Below, in pieces: positions 7,631 to 16,372 of a stretch of DNA of 38,084 nucleotides. The translations under genes and the position numbers were made by a program. This DNA is from Lentimicrobiaceae bacterium (GTDB taxonomy: Bacteria > Bacteroidota > Bacteroidia > Bacteroidales > JAGONC01), in NCBI GenBank assembly GCA_017993235.1, contig JAGONC010000032.1, forward strand, positions 1-38,084, read 5' to 3'. Position 1 is the first letter of the stretch. Each line of letters begins with the position of its first letter. The notes beneath the pieces were generated by a model, which saw nothing but the letters and a program-made list of their open reading frames with translations, was not told where the DNA came from and did not search any database.

Positions 7631-9085
7631 TTATTCCGTACCGGGCTGAGAATCCTTTCTGATCAGCAGCACGACGTTTTCAACATGCTGTGTATGAGGA
7701 AACATGTCGACCGGCTGAATCCGGCTGATCCGGTAATGATCCTGCATCAGGGAAAGATCCCGTGCCTGGGTGGCAGGATTACAGCTGATGTAAACGATTT
7801 TGTGCGGTAAGATAGCGAGCAGCTGCCTGATCACTTTTTCATGCATGCCGGCCCGCGGCGGATCGGTGATAACAATATCGGGCGATCCATTCGCTTCAAG
7901 GAATGTATCGTTCAAAACGCCGGCAATATCCCCGCAAAAAAAACGCGTATTGGGAATCTGGTTAAAGCGGGCGTTTTCAACAGCGTCGTCGATCGCAGGC
8001 CCAACATTGTCAATACCGACCACGAGCCGGGCTTTACCGGCAATATAGCATGCGATGGTACCGGTACCGGTATACAGGTCATACACAAGATCACCTTCAT
8101 CGGGACTGGCAAAAGAGGCTGCAATACGGTACAGTTCAACAGCCTGGAGCGTATTTGTCTGGAAAAAGGAAACCGGACCCACCTTGAAACGCAAAATTTT
8201 GCCTGTACCATAGGCCGGCATGGTTTCAACCAGGTAAGGCGCCCCCCTGTAAAGGTATATTTTCTGATCGGTAATGGTATCGTTTCGCTTTTCATTGATC
8301 ACATACATCAGGGAGGTCAGCCAGGGGAAATTACGGGCAAGGTGATCCAACAATGCCTCGACGACAGATTCATCCAGGTACCTGAATACGGGAATGACCA
8401 TCCATTCTCCCTGAAGCGTATTGCGTATGATCAGGTTACGCAAAAGCCCTGTACCCTTTTTGACATCATAGAACGGGAGATCCTGTTCGATTGCAAAGGC
8501 TTTTACGGCCATTCGTATGGCATTCGAAGGATCCTCCTGAAGACGGCATTCACGGATGTCCAGCACACGGTCGAACATCCCGGGGAGATGAAAACCAAGG
8601 GCCCTCATATCCCTTGTATGATCTCCGGCATCCGGTGAGCCCTGATCCGTCAACCAACGGCGGTTTGAGAAGGTGAATTCCAGCTTGTTCCGGTAATGGA
8701 GGGTTCGTGTGGAAGGAAGGATCGGCGAAATATCCGTCACATCCAGTTTTCCGATGCGGGTAAAATGATCTTCGACCTGTTTCTGTTTAAAAAATAACTG
8801 TTCGCTGTACTTCAGGTGCTGCCATTTACACCCCCCGCAGAGACCAAAATGAGGACAAAAAGGATCCTGGCGTTTTTCCGACCGGTGGTGGTACCTGACG
8901 ATCCGGCCTTCCCCAAACGATTTTTTCAAGGCGGTCAGTTGAACATCCACCAGATCACCGGGAGCTCCGAAAGGGATAAAAATGACCAGATCACCGGATC
9001 TTGCCACTGCCTTTCCTTCGGATCCGGCATCCGTTATTTCAACCTTTTCTATCAGGGGGAGCGTTTTTTTCTCTTTTCTTCTCAT
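7631..9085 (-). CDS. rlmD: 23S rRNA (uracil-5-)-methyltransferase RlmD/RumA family
   Basis: A 484-residue SAM-dependent m5U RNA methyltransferase. An N-terminal TRAM domain (about 10-65) is followed by the iron-sulfur cysteines C77, C83, C86 (CPHFGLCGGC) and C180 (DIRECRL), which match the four ligands of E. coli RlmD. The SAM motif is DLYTGTGTI (336-344), then DPPRAG (408-413), the catalytic nucleophile C435 in YISCNPATQ, and the base E469 in QHVEN. RlmD modifies U1939 of 23S rRNA. Many Bacteroidota carry more than one RumA/TrmA-type enzyme, so the exact uridine is inferred. It is the first gene of the rlmD-recQ-mpg cluster. Confidence 0.93.
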   Translation of the reverse strand: MRRKEKKTLPLIEKVEITDAGSEGKAVARSGDLVIFIPFGAPGDLVDVQLTALKKSFGEGRIVRYHHRSEKRQDPFCPHFGLCGGCKWQHLKYSEQLFFKQKQVEDHFTRIGKLDVTDISPILPSTRTLHYRNKLEFTFSNRRWLTDQGSPDAGDHTRDMRALGFHLPGMFDRVLDIRECRLQEDPSNAIRMAVKAFAIEQDLPFYDVKKGTGLLRNLIIRNTLQGEWMVIPVFRYLDESVVEALLDHLARNFPWLTSLMYVINEKRNDTITDQKIYLYRGAPYLVETMPAYGTGKILRFKVGPVSFFQTNTLQAVELYRIAASFASPDEGDLVYDLYTGTGTIACYIAGKARLVVGIDNVGPAIDDAVENARFNQIPNTRFFCGDIAGVLNDTFLEANGSPDIVITDPPRAGMHEKVIRQLLAILPHKIVYISCNPATQARDLSLMQDHYRISRIQPVDMFPHTQHVENVVLLIRKDSQPGTE

Positions 9086-9135
9086 TTCCTTATCATCGCT
9101 GGAATGGGTGTGTAAAATTACAATTTAAAATGTTG

Positions 9136-9166
9136 TTTGAATTTGAAAGGATTTGATCTATATTTA
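9136..9166 (+). promoter_or_regulatory. Candidate promoter for the DUF2752/CCC-motif genes
   Basis: TTTG (9136-9139), a 19-base spacer and TATATTTA (9159-9166, 7 of 8 to TAnnTTTG). It lies within the longer possible reading frame of the next gene and so supports the downstream ATG at 9200. Confidence 0.5.
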
Positions 9167-9199
9167 CTCCGTATTAATTATATTCTCTTTACACGGCGA

Positions 9200-9502
9200 A
9201 TGACCCACATGATTGAATGGCTGGAACAGCATCAACTTCCCTGTGTCTACAGGCAATTGCTCGGGATCCCCTGTCCTGCATGCGGATTGCAGCGCTCCTT
9301 CATTGAATTGCTGAAAGGTCATATCCTGGAAAGTTTTCGTGTTTACCCTCCCCTGCTGCCCATCCTTGTCCTGTTTATTTTTACGGGCCTGCATCTGATG
9401 TTTAAATACAGGAAAGGTGCGTCAATACTCAGGACCATTGCCATCATCACCGGTGCACTTATGGTTTGCAATTATATCATTACCATCATTTTATCACATT
9501 AA
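9200..9502 (+). CDS. DUF2752 small membrane protein
   Basis: A 100-residue protein with the DUF2752 hallmark CPACGLQRSF (Cys25, Cys28, Arg31), where a conserved CPxCGxxR precedes the first membrane helix. Two hydrophobic segments follow: PPLLPILVLFIFTGLHLMF and TIAIITGALMVCNYIITIIL. The CxxC could bind metal or form a disulfide, but its function is unknown. The ATG at 9200 is preferred over a TTG at 9137 because a promoter-like sequence covers 9136-9166. It is 12 bases upstream of the CCC-motif gene. This pairing is, from memory, recurrent in Bacteroidota and suggests one operon. Confidence 0.85.
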   Translation: MTHMIEWLEQHQLPCVYRQLLGIPCPACGLQRSFIELLKGHILESFRVYPPLLPILVLFIFTGLHLMFKYRKGASILRTIAIITGALMVCNYIITIILSH

Positions 9503-9514
9503 TAGTTACAAAAA

Positions 9515-9886
9515 ATGGAAAACACGACAGATCCCACAAATCAGACAAACAGCAGTATCCCTGCTTCAGCTCCAGCCTCTGTACAGGAAGTACTTCCCAA
9601 CTCAACAGCGGTGCTGATCCTCGGAATTTTATCCATCATAGCCTGTTGCTTTGTTGGATTGATCCTGGCCATCATTGCCCTGGTGATGGCTTCCAAGGGT
9701 AAGAACCTGTACGAGGCCAATCCGGGCAAATATACCGCAGGTTCCTTCAACAATATGAAAGCCGGAAGGATCTGTGCCATCATCGGTTTGATCCTCAGTT
9801 TGCTGGTCAGTCTCTATTACTTTATCCTGATTGCCATCCTGGGAGCCGCTTTTTCCTTTATCCCCTGGGATATGTGCTCATTTTAA
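9515..9886 (+). CDS. CCC-motif / DUF4190-like small membrane protein
   Basis: A 123-residue protein with a polar Asn/Thr/Ser/Pro/Ala-rich N-terminus (about 1-30). A first hydrophobic hairpin contains a Cys pair (AVLILGILSIIACCFVGLIL), then a polar loop (MASKGKNLYEANPGKY, GSFNNMKAGRICAI). A second hydrophobic region is GLILSLLVSLYYFILIAILGA. The order hydrophobic-ACC-hydrophobic, AxPxxY, N.KAGRI matches the family annotated as CCC-motif membrane protein in Bacteroidota. No biochemical role is known to me. It follows the DUF2752 gene by 12 bases and precedes nnr by 12 bases. Confidence 0.82.
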   Translation: MENTTDPTNQTNSSIPASAPASVQEVLPNSTAVLILGILSIIACCFVGLILAIIALVMASKGKNLYEANPGKYTAGSFNNMKAGRICAIIGLILSLLVSLYYFILIAILGAAFSFIPWDMCSF

Positions 9887-9898
9887 CCCCGACCGTCC

Positions 9899-11410
9899 AT
9901 GAAGATCTTACCGATAGAGACAGTCCGTCAGGGCGACACATATACTATTGAAAATGAGCCAGTTACAGATATCGACCTGATGGAAAGGGCTGCCCTTGCC
10001 CTGAGGAACTGGTTTTTAAACCACATATCGAAGAATCTGGTCATTAAGATTTTTTGCGGAACTGGCAATAATGGAGGCGATGGACTGGCGCTGGCCCGGC
10101 TGTTGAATTCGGAAGGTTATCATCTAGAAGCCTATGTTCTGCATTTCGGACAGAACCTCTCTCATGCCTGCCAGGTAAATTATGACAGGTTATTCAAGAA
10201 ATCAGGCGTTAGGATTTATGACCTGAGTGAAGAAGATGATTTTCCGGAGATCAGTGGTGAAGATATTGTGGTAGATGCCATCTTCGGCTCTGGATTGTCG
10301 CGTCCGGTCAAGGGATTCCCGGGTGGTCTCATCCGGCACATCAATAAGAACAATGCTGTCGTTATTGCGATCGATGTGCCGTCGGGATTATTCTGTGATG
10401 AAAGCAACAGCCAGAATCCGGGGGCCATCATCGAAGCAGATGTAACGCTGACGTTTCAGTATCCCAAATATGCGTTTCTGTTTGCTGAAAATTTTAAATA
10501 TGCAGGATTGTGGGAGGTATTACCCATTGGGATCCTCGAGGATTTCATCCGGGAGGTTGAGGTGGATAATTACCTGATCGAGCTGGAGGATTGCAGATCC
10601 ATTTACCGGCCGCGGGTTAAGTACGCGCACAAGGGACATTTTGGTCACGCGCTGCTGATTGCAGGCAGCTATGGAAAGATGGGAGCAGCCGTACTGGCCT
10701 CCCAGGCCTGTCTGAGGGCGGGGGCGGGTCTGCTCACCACCCACATTCCATCCAGGGGCTATCAGGTCATGCAAACTGCTGTCCCAGAAGCGATGGTGTC
10801 ACTGGATGTTTCCGATTACGCTTTTTCAAGCCTGATGGAGCTGTCGAACTTCAACGCCATCGGGATCGGTCCCGGGATTGGAATGAAAGAAGAAACCCAG
10901 AAAGCGCTCAAGCTTCTGATCCAGGGTTCTGATTCACCTCTTCTATTTGATGCGGATGCCATCAATATTCTGGGTGCCAATAAAACCTGGCTTTCGTTCT
11001 TACCGAAGCACTGTATCTTCACGCCACACCCTAAAGAGTTTGAGCGGCTGGTTGGAAAATCGACCAATGATTTTGACCGGGTGCAGATGCAGCGGGACTT
11101 TTCCTTTAAATACGAATCTTACATCATCCTCAAAGGAGCTCACACCTGCATTTCGTGTCCTGACGGGCGGTGTTATTTCAATAGCACCGGTAATCCCGGG
11201 ATGGCCACAGGCGGAAGCGGCGACGTATTGACCGGAGTTATCCTTGGATTACTGGCTCAGTACTATCATCCGAAGGAAGCGAGCATCCTCGGCGTTTACC
11301 TGCATGGTTTGGCGGGCGACATCGCAATGGAGAAGCTCAGTATGGAAGCGCTTATCGCTTCAGATATCGTTCAAAACCTCGGGAGTGCTTTCCTGAAGGT
11401 CAGGGGCTAG
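9899..11410 (+). CDS. nnr: Bifunctional NAD(P)HX epimerase / ADP-dependent NAD(P)HX dehydratase
   Basis: A 503-residue fusion that repairs damaged, hydrated NAD(P)H. The N-terminal YjeF epimerase domain (about 1-215) carries [16 protein letters not shown] (54-69), [11 protein letters not shown] and AIDVPSGLF. The C-terminal ribokinase-like dehydratase domain (about 225-500) carries [34 protein letters not shown] and the signature [15 protein letters not shown]. Both active sites look intact. The last 51 bases overlap the 3' end of the convergent parE gene. It may be co-transcribed with the two small membrane protein genes just upstream. Confidence 0.97.
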   Translation: MKILPIETVRQGDTYTIENEPVTDIDLMERAALALRNWFLNHISKNLVIKIFCGTGNNGGDGLALARLLNSEGYHLEAYVLHFGQNLSHACQVNYDRLFKKSGVRIYDLSEEDDFPEISGEDIVVDAIFGSGLSRPVKGFPGGLIRHINKNNAVVIAIDVPSGLFCDESNSQNPGAIIEADVTLTFQYPKYAFLFAENFKYAGLWEVLPIGILEDFIREVEVDNYLIELEDCRSIYRPRVKYAHKGHFGHALLIAGSYGKMGAAVLASQACLRAGAGLLTTHIPSRGYQVMQTAVPEAMVSLDVSDYAFSSLMELSNFNAIGIGPGIGMKEETQKALKLLIQGSDSPLLFDADAINILGANKTWLSFLPKHCIFTPHPKEFERLVGKSTNDFDRVQMQRDFSFKYESYIILKGAHTCISCPDGRCYFNSTGNPGMATGGSGDVLTGVILGLLAQYYHPKEASILGVYLHGLAGDIAMEKLSMEALIASDIVQNLGSAFLKVRG

Positions 11411-13279
11411 GGAAACACCATCCGGGATTAACGGTTTATCCTCAACAAGATCCTCCTCAAGCCTTAAATTCTCAATAATGAATGACTGACGGTCGGGTGT
11501 ATTCCTTCCCATATAGAAGTCCAGCATCTCGGTTATGTTAGCGGTTTTCTGCAGGATGACTGGCTCAAGCCTCATGGAGGCGCCAATGAAATGGATAAAC
11601 TCATCGGGTGATATTTCACCCAGGCCCTTGAATCGCGTGATCTCCGGATTTTTACCCAGTTTGAGGATCGCCTCTTTTTTTTCCTCATCGGAATAACAGT
11701 AGAGGGTCTCTTTTTTATTTCTGACGCGGAAAAGGGGAGTTTGCAGGATATAAAGATGGCCAGCCCTGACCAGGTCAGGATAGAACTGCAGAAAAAAAGT
11801 AAGCAGGAGTAACCGGATATGCATGCCATCCACATCGGCATCGGTGGCGATCACGACATTATTGTACCGGAGGTTTTCCAGCCCGTCCTCAATATTCAGG
11901 GCGGTTTGCAGCAGATTCAATTCATCATTCTGGTACACGACCTTTTTGCTCAGTGCAAAGCAGTTCAGCGGTTTTCCCTTGAGGCTGAACACAGCCTGTA
12001 TGTTGACGTCACGTGATTTGGTGATGGATCCGCTTGCGGAATCCCCCTCAGTGATGAAAAGTGTTGTTTCCAGCCTTCGCTCATCATTATCCTGGTAATG
12101 GATGCGGCAATCCCGAAGCTTCTTGTTGTGCAGGCTGACCTTTTTCATACTGTCTTTCGTCAGCTTCTTGATACTGGCGATCTCTTTCCGTTCTTTCTCC
12201 GATTGTTGGATCTTTTTCAGCAGGGCATCTGCCGTTTCCGGATTCATGTGGAGATAATTGTCCAGATGACGCTTGACGATATCGTGAATGTAGTTGCGGA
12301 TCGTCATGCCTTCCGGCTCCATATGAACCGATCCGAGCTTGGTTTTGGTCTGCGATTCAAAAACAGGTTCCTGGATCTTGATGCTTAGTGCAGCCACCAT
12401 GGCGGCCCGGACATCATTCGTGTCAAAATCCTTCTTGTAGAATTCCCGGATCGTTTTCACCACTGCCTCGCGGAAGGCAGCCAGATGGGTACCTCCCTGC
12501 GGTGTGAACTGGCCATTGACAAATGCATAGTACTCTTCACCGTAAAGCTTTGCACTGTGGGTTATGGCACATTCAAAGTCAGCTTCATGGATATGAATGA
12601 TGGGATAATTCAGCGGGTTACCGTTGATATTCCGGGTTAGCAGATCCAGCAATCCGTTCCTGGCCCTGAAACGCTGGCCGTTGAATATCACGGTCAGTCC
12701 ATTGTTCAGAAAAGCATAATTCCATAAAAGCTGCTCAACATATTCAGGAATATAATGGTAGTTACCAAAAAGCTGTTCGTCCGGCACAAAGGTGACGATC
12801 GTTCCGGCAGGCTGTTCCTGTTCTTCCACCAGTGCCTCCTTGATCAGCTCTCCCCGCTCAAATTCAGCGATCATCACCTGTCCCTCGCGGATGGATTGCA
12901 CCCTGAAAAAAGAAGATAATGCATTGACGGCTTTCGAGCCCACACCATTGAGGCCAACTGCCTTCTTAAAGACCTTGGAATCGTATTTGGCTCCCGTATT
13001 GATCTTTGAAACACAATCCACGACCTTCCCCAATGGAATGCCCCTTCCAAAATCCCTTACCGTAACCTGTTTATCCTTGACCATGACTTCAATCGTATTG
13101 CCATATCCCATCACATACTCATCAATGGCATTGTCCATGATTTCCTTGACAAGGACGTAAATCCCATCATCATGGGAGGCTCCGTCACCCAGTTTCCCAA
13201 TATACATACCGGGTCGCAGACGGATATGTTCTTTCCAGTCGAGAGACCGGACGGTTTCTTCTGTGTAATTGATCGTCAT
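11360..13279 (-). CDS. parE: DNA topoisomerase IV subunit B (GyrB/ParE family)
   Basis: A 639-residue type IIA topoisomerase ATPase subunit. The GHKL fold shows [10 protein letters not shown] (45-54) and [16 protein letters not shown] (22-28) precedes it, and [14 protein letters not shown] forms the ATP lid. The TOPRIM domain has [10 protein letters not shown] (408-417) and [14 protein letters not shown]. Its length and the insert-free TOPRIM fit ParE rather than GyrB. The C-terminus (after about 610) is a variable acidic tail. The partner parC, often adjacent in this phylum, is not next to it. Its 3' end overlaps the convergent nnr gene by 51 bases. A TACTTTTG box lies 28 bases upstream of the ATG. 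Confidence 0.94.
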   Translation of the reverse strand: MTINYTEETVRSLDWKEHIRLRPGMYIGKLGDGASHDDGIYVLVKEIMDNAIDEYVMGYGNTIEVMVKDKQVTVRDFGRGIPLGKVVDCVSKINTGAKYDSKVFKKAVGLNGVGSKAVNALSSFFRVQSIREGQVMIAEFERGELIKEALVEEQEQPAGTIVTFVPDEQLFGNYHYIPEYVEQLLWNYAFLNNGLTVIFNGQRFRARNGLLDLLTRNINGNPLNYPIIHIHEADFECAITHSAKLYGEEYYAFVNGQFTPQGGTHLAAFREAVVKTIREFYKKDFDTNDVRAAMVAALSIKIQEPVFESQTKTKLGSVHMEPEGMTIRNYIHDIVKRHLDNYLHMNPETADALLKKIQQSEKERKEIASIKKLTKDSMKKVSLHNKKLRDCRIHYQDNDERRLETTLFITEGDSASGSITKSRDVNIQAVFSLKGKPLNCFALSKKVVYQNDELNLLQTALNIEDGLENLRYNNVVIATDADVDGMHIRLLLLTFFLQFYPDLVRAGHLYILQTPLFRVRNKKETLYCYSDEEKKEAILKLGKNPEITRFKGLGEISPDEFIHFIGASMRLEPVILQKTANITEMLDFYMGRNTPDRQSFIIENLRLEEDLVEDKPLIPDGVSLAPDLQESTPEVLNDI

Positions 13280-13307
13280 CCTTTACCTCAGCCTTATCTG
13301 GCGGATA

Positions 13308-13315
13308 CAAAAGTA
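13308..13315 (-). promoter_or_regulatory. Candidate -7 box for parE
   Basis: TACTTTTG on the minus strand matches TAnnTTTG, 28 bases upstream of the parE ATG. No convincing -33 element was found. Confidence 0.4.
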
Positions 13316-13398
13316 ATGATTGCCACCTTAGCTTTGGGGCAGCTGGCAGAGTATTTTTCAAACAAACCCTGTTCAAATCTTTCGCGAAGGAGAAAGGT

Positions 13399-14292
13399 TC
13401 AGCGTTCCAGTATCCAGACATGCCGGTATTCAGGTCCAAGATCGTCCCTGACTTGTCTGGCTTCCGGATACGTTCCGAAATCATTGATGGAAATTCTGAT
13501 CTTGTGATCGAATGTAATGATCCTGGCTTTATTAAATCCCTTCTGGTGATACTCCAGCAAGACCTGATTTGCTTTTTCCATGCTGGCCAGGCTGGCGATG
13601 ATCAGATAATAACGCAGACTGTCGACGGGTGATATTTGTGAGACCGGCATTTTGGTTTCAGCTACCGTATCCGGTTTTGTCAGGGTGGGTGGATAACAGG
13701 GTTCAGGTGCTCCCCGCGGATCAGACTCCTCCCCCAGCCAGATGATCGCATAACCTTCATAAATGCAGGTTCCCATCGCTCTCCATTTTTTTTGGGACCA
13801 CGGACCTTTGTTGAGGATCATCTCATTGAAATGATCCTGAAGTTTCCATTGTGCCAGAGCAGCTACCGGTTCGATGTTATCGTTCTGCCAGTAGATGATC
13901 TCATAGCCCTTGAATTTATAGGGAGTCAATTCCTTGGGTTTATTCCACATGCATGCATAGGCCGGATTGTCGTCGCAAAAGCAGCAGGGTGTCCACCTGC
14001 CCCTGTCCGACCAGCTGTGCAGATTGCAGGATCTTACGGCTGGCCGGTTATAGGTCAGATCCTTTGCGTGGACCTGCGCAACATAACAGAGTGATCTGGA
14101 TAGCGGGATGCCTGGCAGTTGATGATCCTGCCTGAAATGATTCATGCCGATATATAGTTGGTAAGACAGTGAGTCGAGACAGGCATCAGTGCTGGCCTTT
14201 CCGGAAGAGGCACCCTGGGAAAGACACTCCATGGGCCCAGGAACCTGCCACAGAAAGAATAGCAGCCAAGTATACCTAATCGTTTTAAACAT
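13399..14292 (-). CDS. Secreted CAP-domain protein with C-terminal SPOR domain
   Basis: The protein has 297 residues. An N-terminal signal peptide (FKTIRYTWLLFFLWQVPG, cleavage near 26) is followed by a CAP/SCP-like domain (about 45-190). That domain shows NHFRQDHQLPG, VAQVHAKDL, CNLHSWSDRG and the late motif GYAIIWLGEESDP. Several cysteines (SCNLHS, PCCFCDD, YACMW) suggest disulfides in the envelope. After a Pro-rich linker, residues about 222-296 look like a SPOR domain (YYLIIASLASMEKANQVL ... RISINDFGTYPEARQVRDDL). SPOR domains bind septal, denuded peptidoglycan, so the protein may be targeted to the cell wall (inference). It is divergent from the Bat operon. Confidence 0.83.
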   Translation of the reverse strand: MFKTIRYTWLLFFLWQVPGPMECLSQGASSGKASTDACLDSLSYQLYIGMNHFRQDHQLPGIPLSRSLCYVAQVHAKDLTYNRPAVRSCNLHSWSDRGRWTPCCFCDDNPAYACMWNKPKELTPYKFKGYEIIYWQNDNIEPVAALAQWKLQDHFNEMILNKGPWSQKKWRAMGTCIYEGYAIIWLGEESDPRGAPEPCYPPTLTKPDTVAETKMPVSQISPVDSLRYYLIIASLASMEKANQVLLEYHQKGFNKARIITFDHKIRISINDFGTYPEARQVRDDLGPEYRHVWILER

Positions 14293-14342
14293 GACAGCGC
14301 TAACCGGTCATTTCCTGTTCCCATTATACTGTTTTTATAAAT

Positions 14343-14350
14343 CAAAGTTA
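14343..14350 (-). promoter_or_regulatory. Candidate -7 box for the CAP-SPOR gene
   Basis: TAACTTTG on the minus strand matches TAnnTTTG, 50 bases upstream of the ATG at 14292, in the divergent region shared with moxR. No -33 element is clear. Confidence 0.4.
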
Positions 14351-14454
14351 CCTGCAGAAGGCCGTTAATGACGTCAGAGATAATTAACCAATTGCTTTTC
14401 ACCAGTTTAACATATTTTAACATAGGATAATATTACCGTTGGATGATCCTTATC

Positions 14455-14462
14455 TATTTTTG
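14455..14462 (+). promoter_or_regulatory. Candidate -7 box for the Bat operon
   Basis: TATTTTTG matches TAnnTTTG and ends 25 bases before the moxR ATG. It lies in the first codons of the longer possible frame starting at 14443, which supports the downstream start. Confidence 0.45.
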
Positions 14463-14487
14463 CGAAGGAAATTTAATCACCAAAAGA

Positions 14488-15477
14488 ATGGATACGAATA
14501 TCAAGGAACTCAACGAAAAAATTCAGCAGGAGAGTGCGTTTGTTGACCTGATCAACCTGGAGATGAGGAAGGTGATCGTAGGGCAGAAAGGGATGATCGA
14601 GCGGATGCTGATCGGTTTGCTTGCGAACGGTCATATCCTTCTGGAGGGCGTGCCTGGACTAGCTAAAACACTGGCTATCAAATCTATGGCCAACATCATC
14701 AGCGCAAAATTCAGCCGCATCCAGTTCACGCCCGACCTTCTGCCTGCCGACCTGATCGGAACCATGATCTACAGCCAGAAAAAGGAGGAATTTGTCGTAC
14801 GGAAAGGTCCTCTTTTTGCCAACTTTATCCTGGCCGATGAAATCAACCGGTCACCGGCGAAGGTTCAAAGTGCGTTGCTGGAAGCCATGCAGGAAAAACA
14901 GGTAACGATCGGTGATCAGACCTATAAGCTGGACGAGCCCTTCCTGGTGCTGGCCACCCAGAATCCCATTGAGCAGGAAGGCACCTATCCGCTTCCCGAA
15001 GCACAGGTTGACCGTTTTATGCTCAAGATCGTGATCTCCTACCCCGACAAGGAAGAAGAAAAACTGATCCTTCGCCAGAACATATCTGATCAGGAGGCCA
15101 GGACATCCACCATTTTGAAAACATCCGACATACTGCGTGCAAGAGATGTCGTCCGCCAGGTGTACCTGGATGAAAAAATCGAGAATTACATTACGGATAT
15201 TGTATTTTCATCCCGGTACCCCAAAGAGCATAAACTGGCCAAATTCGATGGACTGATCTATTACGGAGCCTCGCCCCGCGCCAGTATTTACCTGGCACTG
15301 GCTGCCAAATCCTACGCATTCATCAAAAGAAGAGGTTACGTAATCCCTGAGGATGTAAGGGCAATAGCACTGGATGTGATGCGTCACCGCATCGGGTTGA
15401 CCTATGAAGCGGAAGCCGAAAATATCACCACCGAGGATATCATCAATGAAATTTTAAATACCGTCGAAGTACCCTAA
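14488..15477 (+). CDS. moxR: MoxR-family AAA+ ATPase
   Basis: A 329-residue ATPase of the usual MoxR length. Walker A is GVPGLAKT (54-61), Walker B is FILADE (113-118) followed by INRSPAKVQSALLEAMQE, and sensor 1 lies in LATQNPIEQEGTYPLPEAQ with the arginine-finger region DRFMLKI. MoxR ATPases act as chaperones that remodel or load cofactors on partners containing von Willebrand A domains. Such partners follow directly here (DUF58, BatA, BatB). The start is set at ATG 14488 because the -7 box lies between 14443 and 14488. The next gene starts 12 bases after the stop. Confidence 0.96.
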   Translation: MDTNIKELNEKIQQESAFVDLINLEMRKVIVGQKGMIERMLIGLLANGHILLEGVPGLAKTLAIKSMANIISAKFSRIQFTPDLLPADLIGTMIYSQKKEEFVVRKGPLFANFILADEINRSPAKVQSALLEAMQEKQVTIGDQTYKLDEPFLVLATQNPIEQEGTYPLPEAQVDRFMLKIVISYPDKEEEKLILRQNISDQEARTSTILKTSDILRARDVVRQVYLDEKIENYITDIVFSSRYPKEHKLAKFDGLIYYGASPRASIYLALAAKSYAFIKRRGYVIPEDVRAIALDVMRHRIGLTYEAEAENITTEDIINEILNTVEVP

Positions 15478-15489
15478 TCACCGATCGCT

Positions 15490-16365
15490 TTGGAAACCAC
15501 CGATATCCTGAAACGGGTAAGGAAAATTGAGATCAAGACCCGCGGACTGTCAAACCAGCTATTCTCAGGCCACTACCACAGTGTGTTCAAGGGACGCGGC
15601 ATGGCCTTTACCGAGGTACGGGAGTACCAGTACGGGGATGACATCCGTAGCATCGACTGGAACGTCACCGCCAGGCTTAATCATCCCTTTGTCAAGATCT
15701 ATGATGAGGAACGCGAATTAACCGTTGTCCTGCTGGTCGATGTAAGCGGATCGAATGAATTCGGATCAAGCAAGCAGTTCAAGGAGGAAATGATCACTGA
15801 AATCGGAGCCGTGCTTGCTTTTTCTGCCATCCAGAATAACGACAAGGTCGGTGTCATCTTTTTCAGTGACCGCATTGAAAAATTTATTCCGCCAAAAAAA
15901 GGAACCACACACATCCTGAGGATCATCAGAGAACTGATTGACTTTAAGCCTCAGAGCAACAAGACCAATATAGCACAGGCGATGCGCTATCTGACCAATG
16001 CTATCAAAAAACGAAGCATTGTTTTTCTACTGACTGACTTTATCGACCGGAACTTTGAGGATGCGCTCAAAATTGCCAATAAAAAACATGATCTGGTGTG
16101 CATCAAGGTTTACGATCCGAGGGAGACCGAGCTCCCCAATATCGGAATGGTGCGTGTCAAAGATGCTGAAACCGGCATGATCGGATGGATGGATACGGGA
16201 AGGCAGTTGCTCCGCGATCAGTATCGGCAATGGTTCCGGGATCAGGAGCAGCACCTGAATTGTATCTTTAAACGCAATGGAATTGACTATGTGATCGTCA
16301 GAACGGACCAGGATTACATCAAGCCCCTGCTGAACCTGTTCAGACAGCGGGAAGCCCGCAAGTGA
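15490..16365 (+). CDS. DUF58 (von Willebrand A-like) protein of the Bat operon
   Basis: A 291-residue soluble protein with no signal peptide. The DUF58 signature REYQYGDDIRSIDWNVTARL lies at 44-63 and the metal-site motif DVSGS at 84-88 (LLVDVSGSNEFG). Later come the conserved NDKVGVIFFS and IVFLLTDFID strands. The start codon is TTG (15490-15492), giving METTDILKRVRKIEIKTRG. That N-terminus is strongly conserved in relatives, and the first internal ATG (residue 38) would remove it. It likely works with the preceding MoxR ATPase. The gap is 12 bases to moxR and 7 bases to the next gene. Confidence 0.95.
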   Translation: METTDILKRVRKIEIKTRGLSNQLFSGHYHSVFKGRGMAFTEVREYQYGDDIRSIDWNVTARLNHPFVKIYDEERELTVVLLVDVSGSNEFGSSKQFKEEMITEIGAVLAFSAIQNNDKVGVIFFSDRIEKFIPPKKGTTHILRIIRELIDFKPQSNKTNIAQAMRYLTNAIKKRSIVFLLTDFIDRNFEDALKIANKKHDLVCIKVYDPRETELPNIGMVRVKDAETGMIGWMDTGRQLLRDQYRQWFRDQEQHLNCIFKRNGIDYVIVRTDQDYIKPLLNLFRQREARK

Positions 16366-16372
16366 ATCCACA

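Noticed and set aside
7841..8638. 265-codon open frame on the plus strand
   Set aside because: It lies wholly inside rlmD, whose catalytic and iron-sulfur motifs are all intact. The plus-strand product has no recognisable domain.
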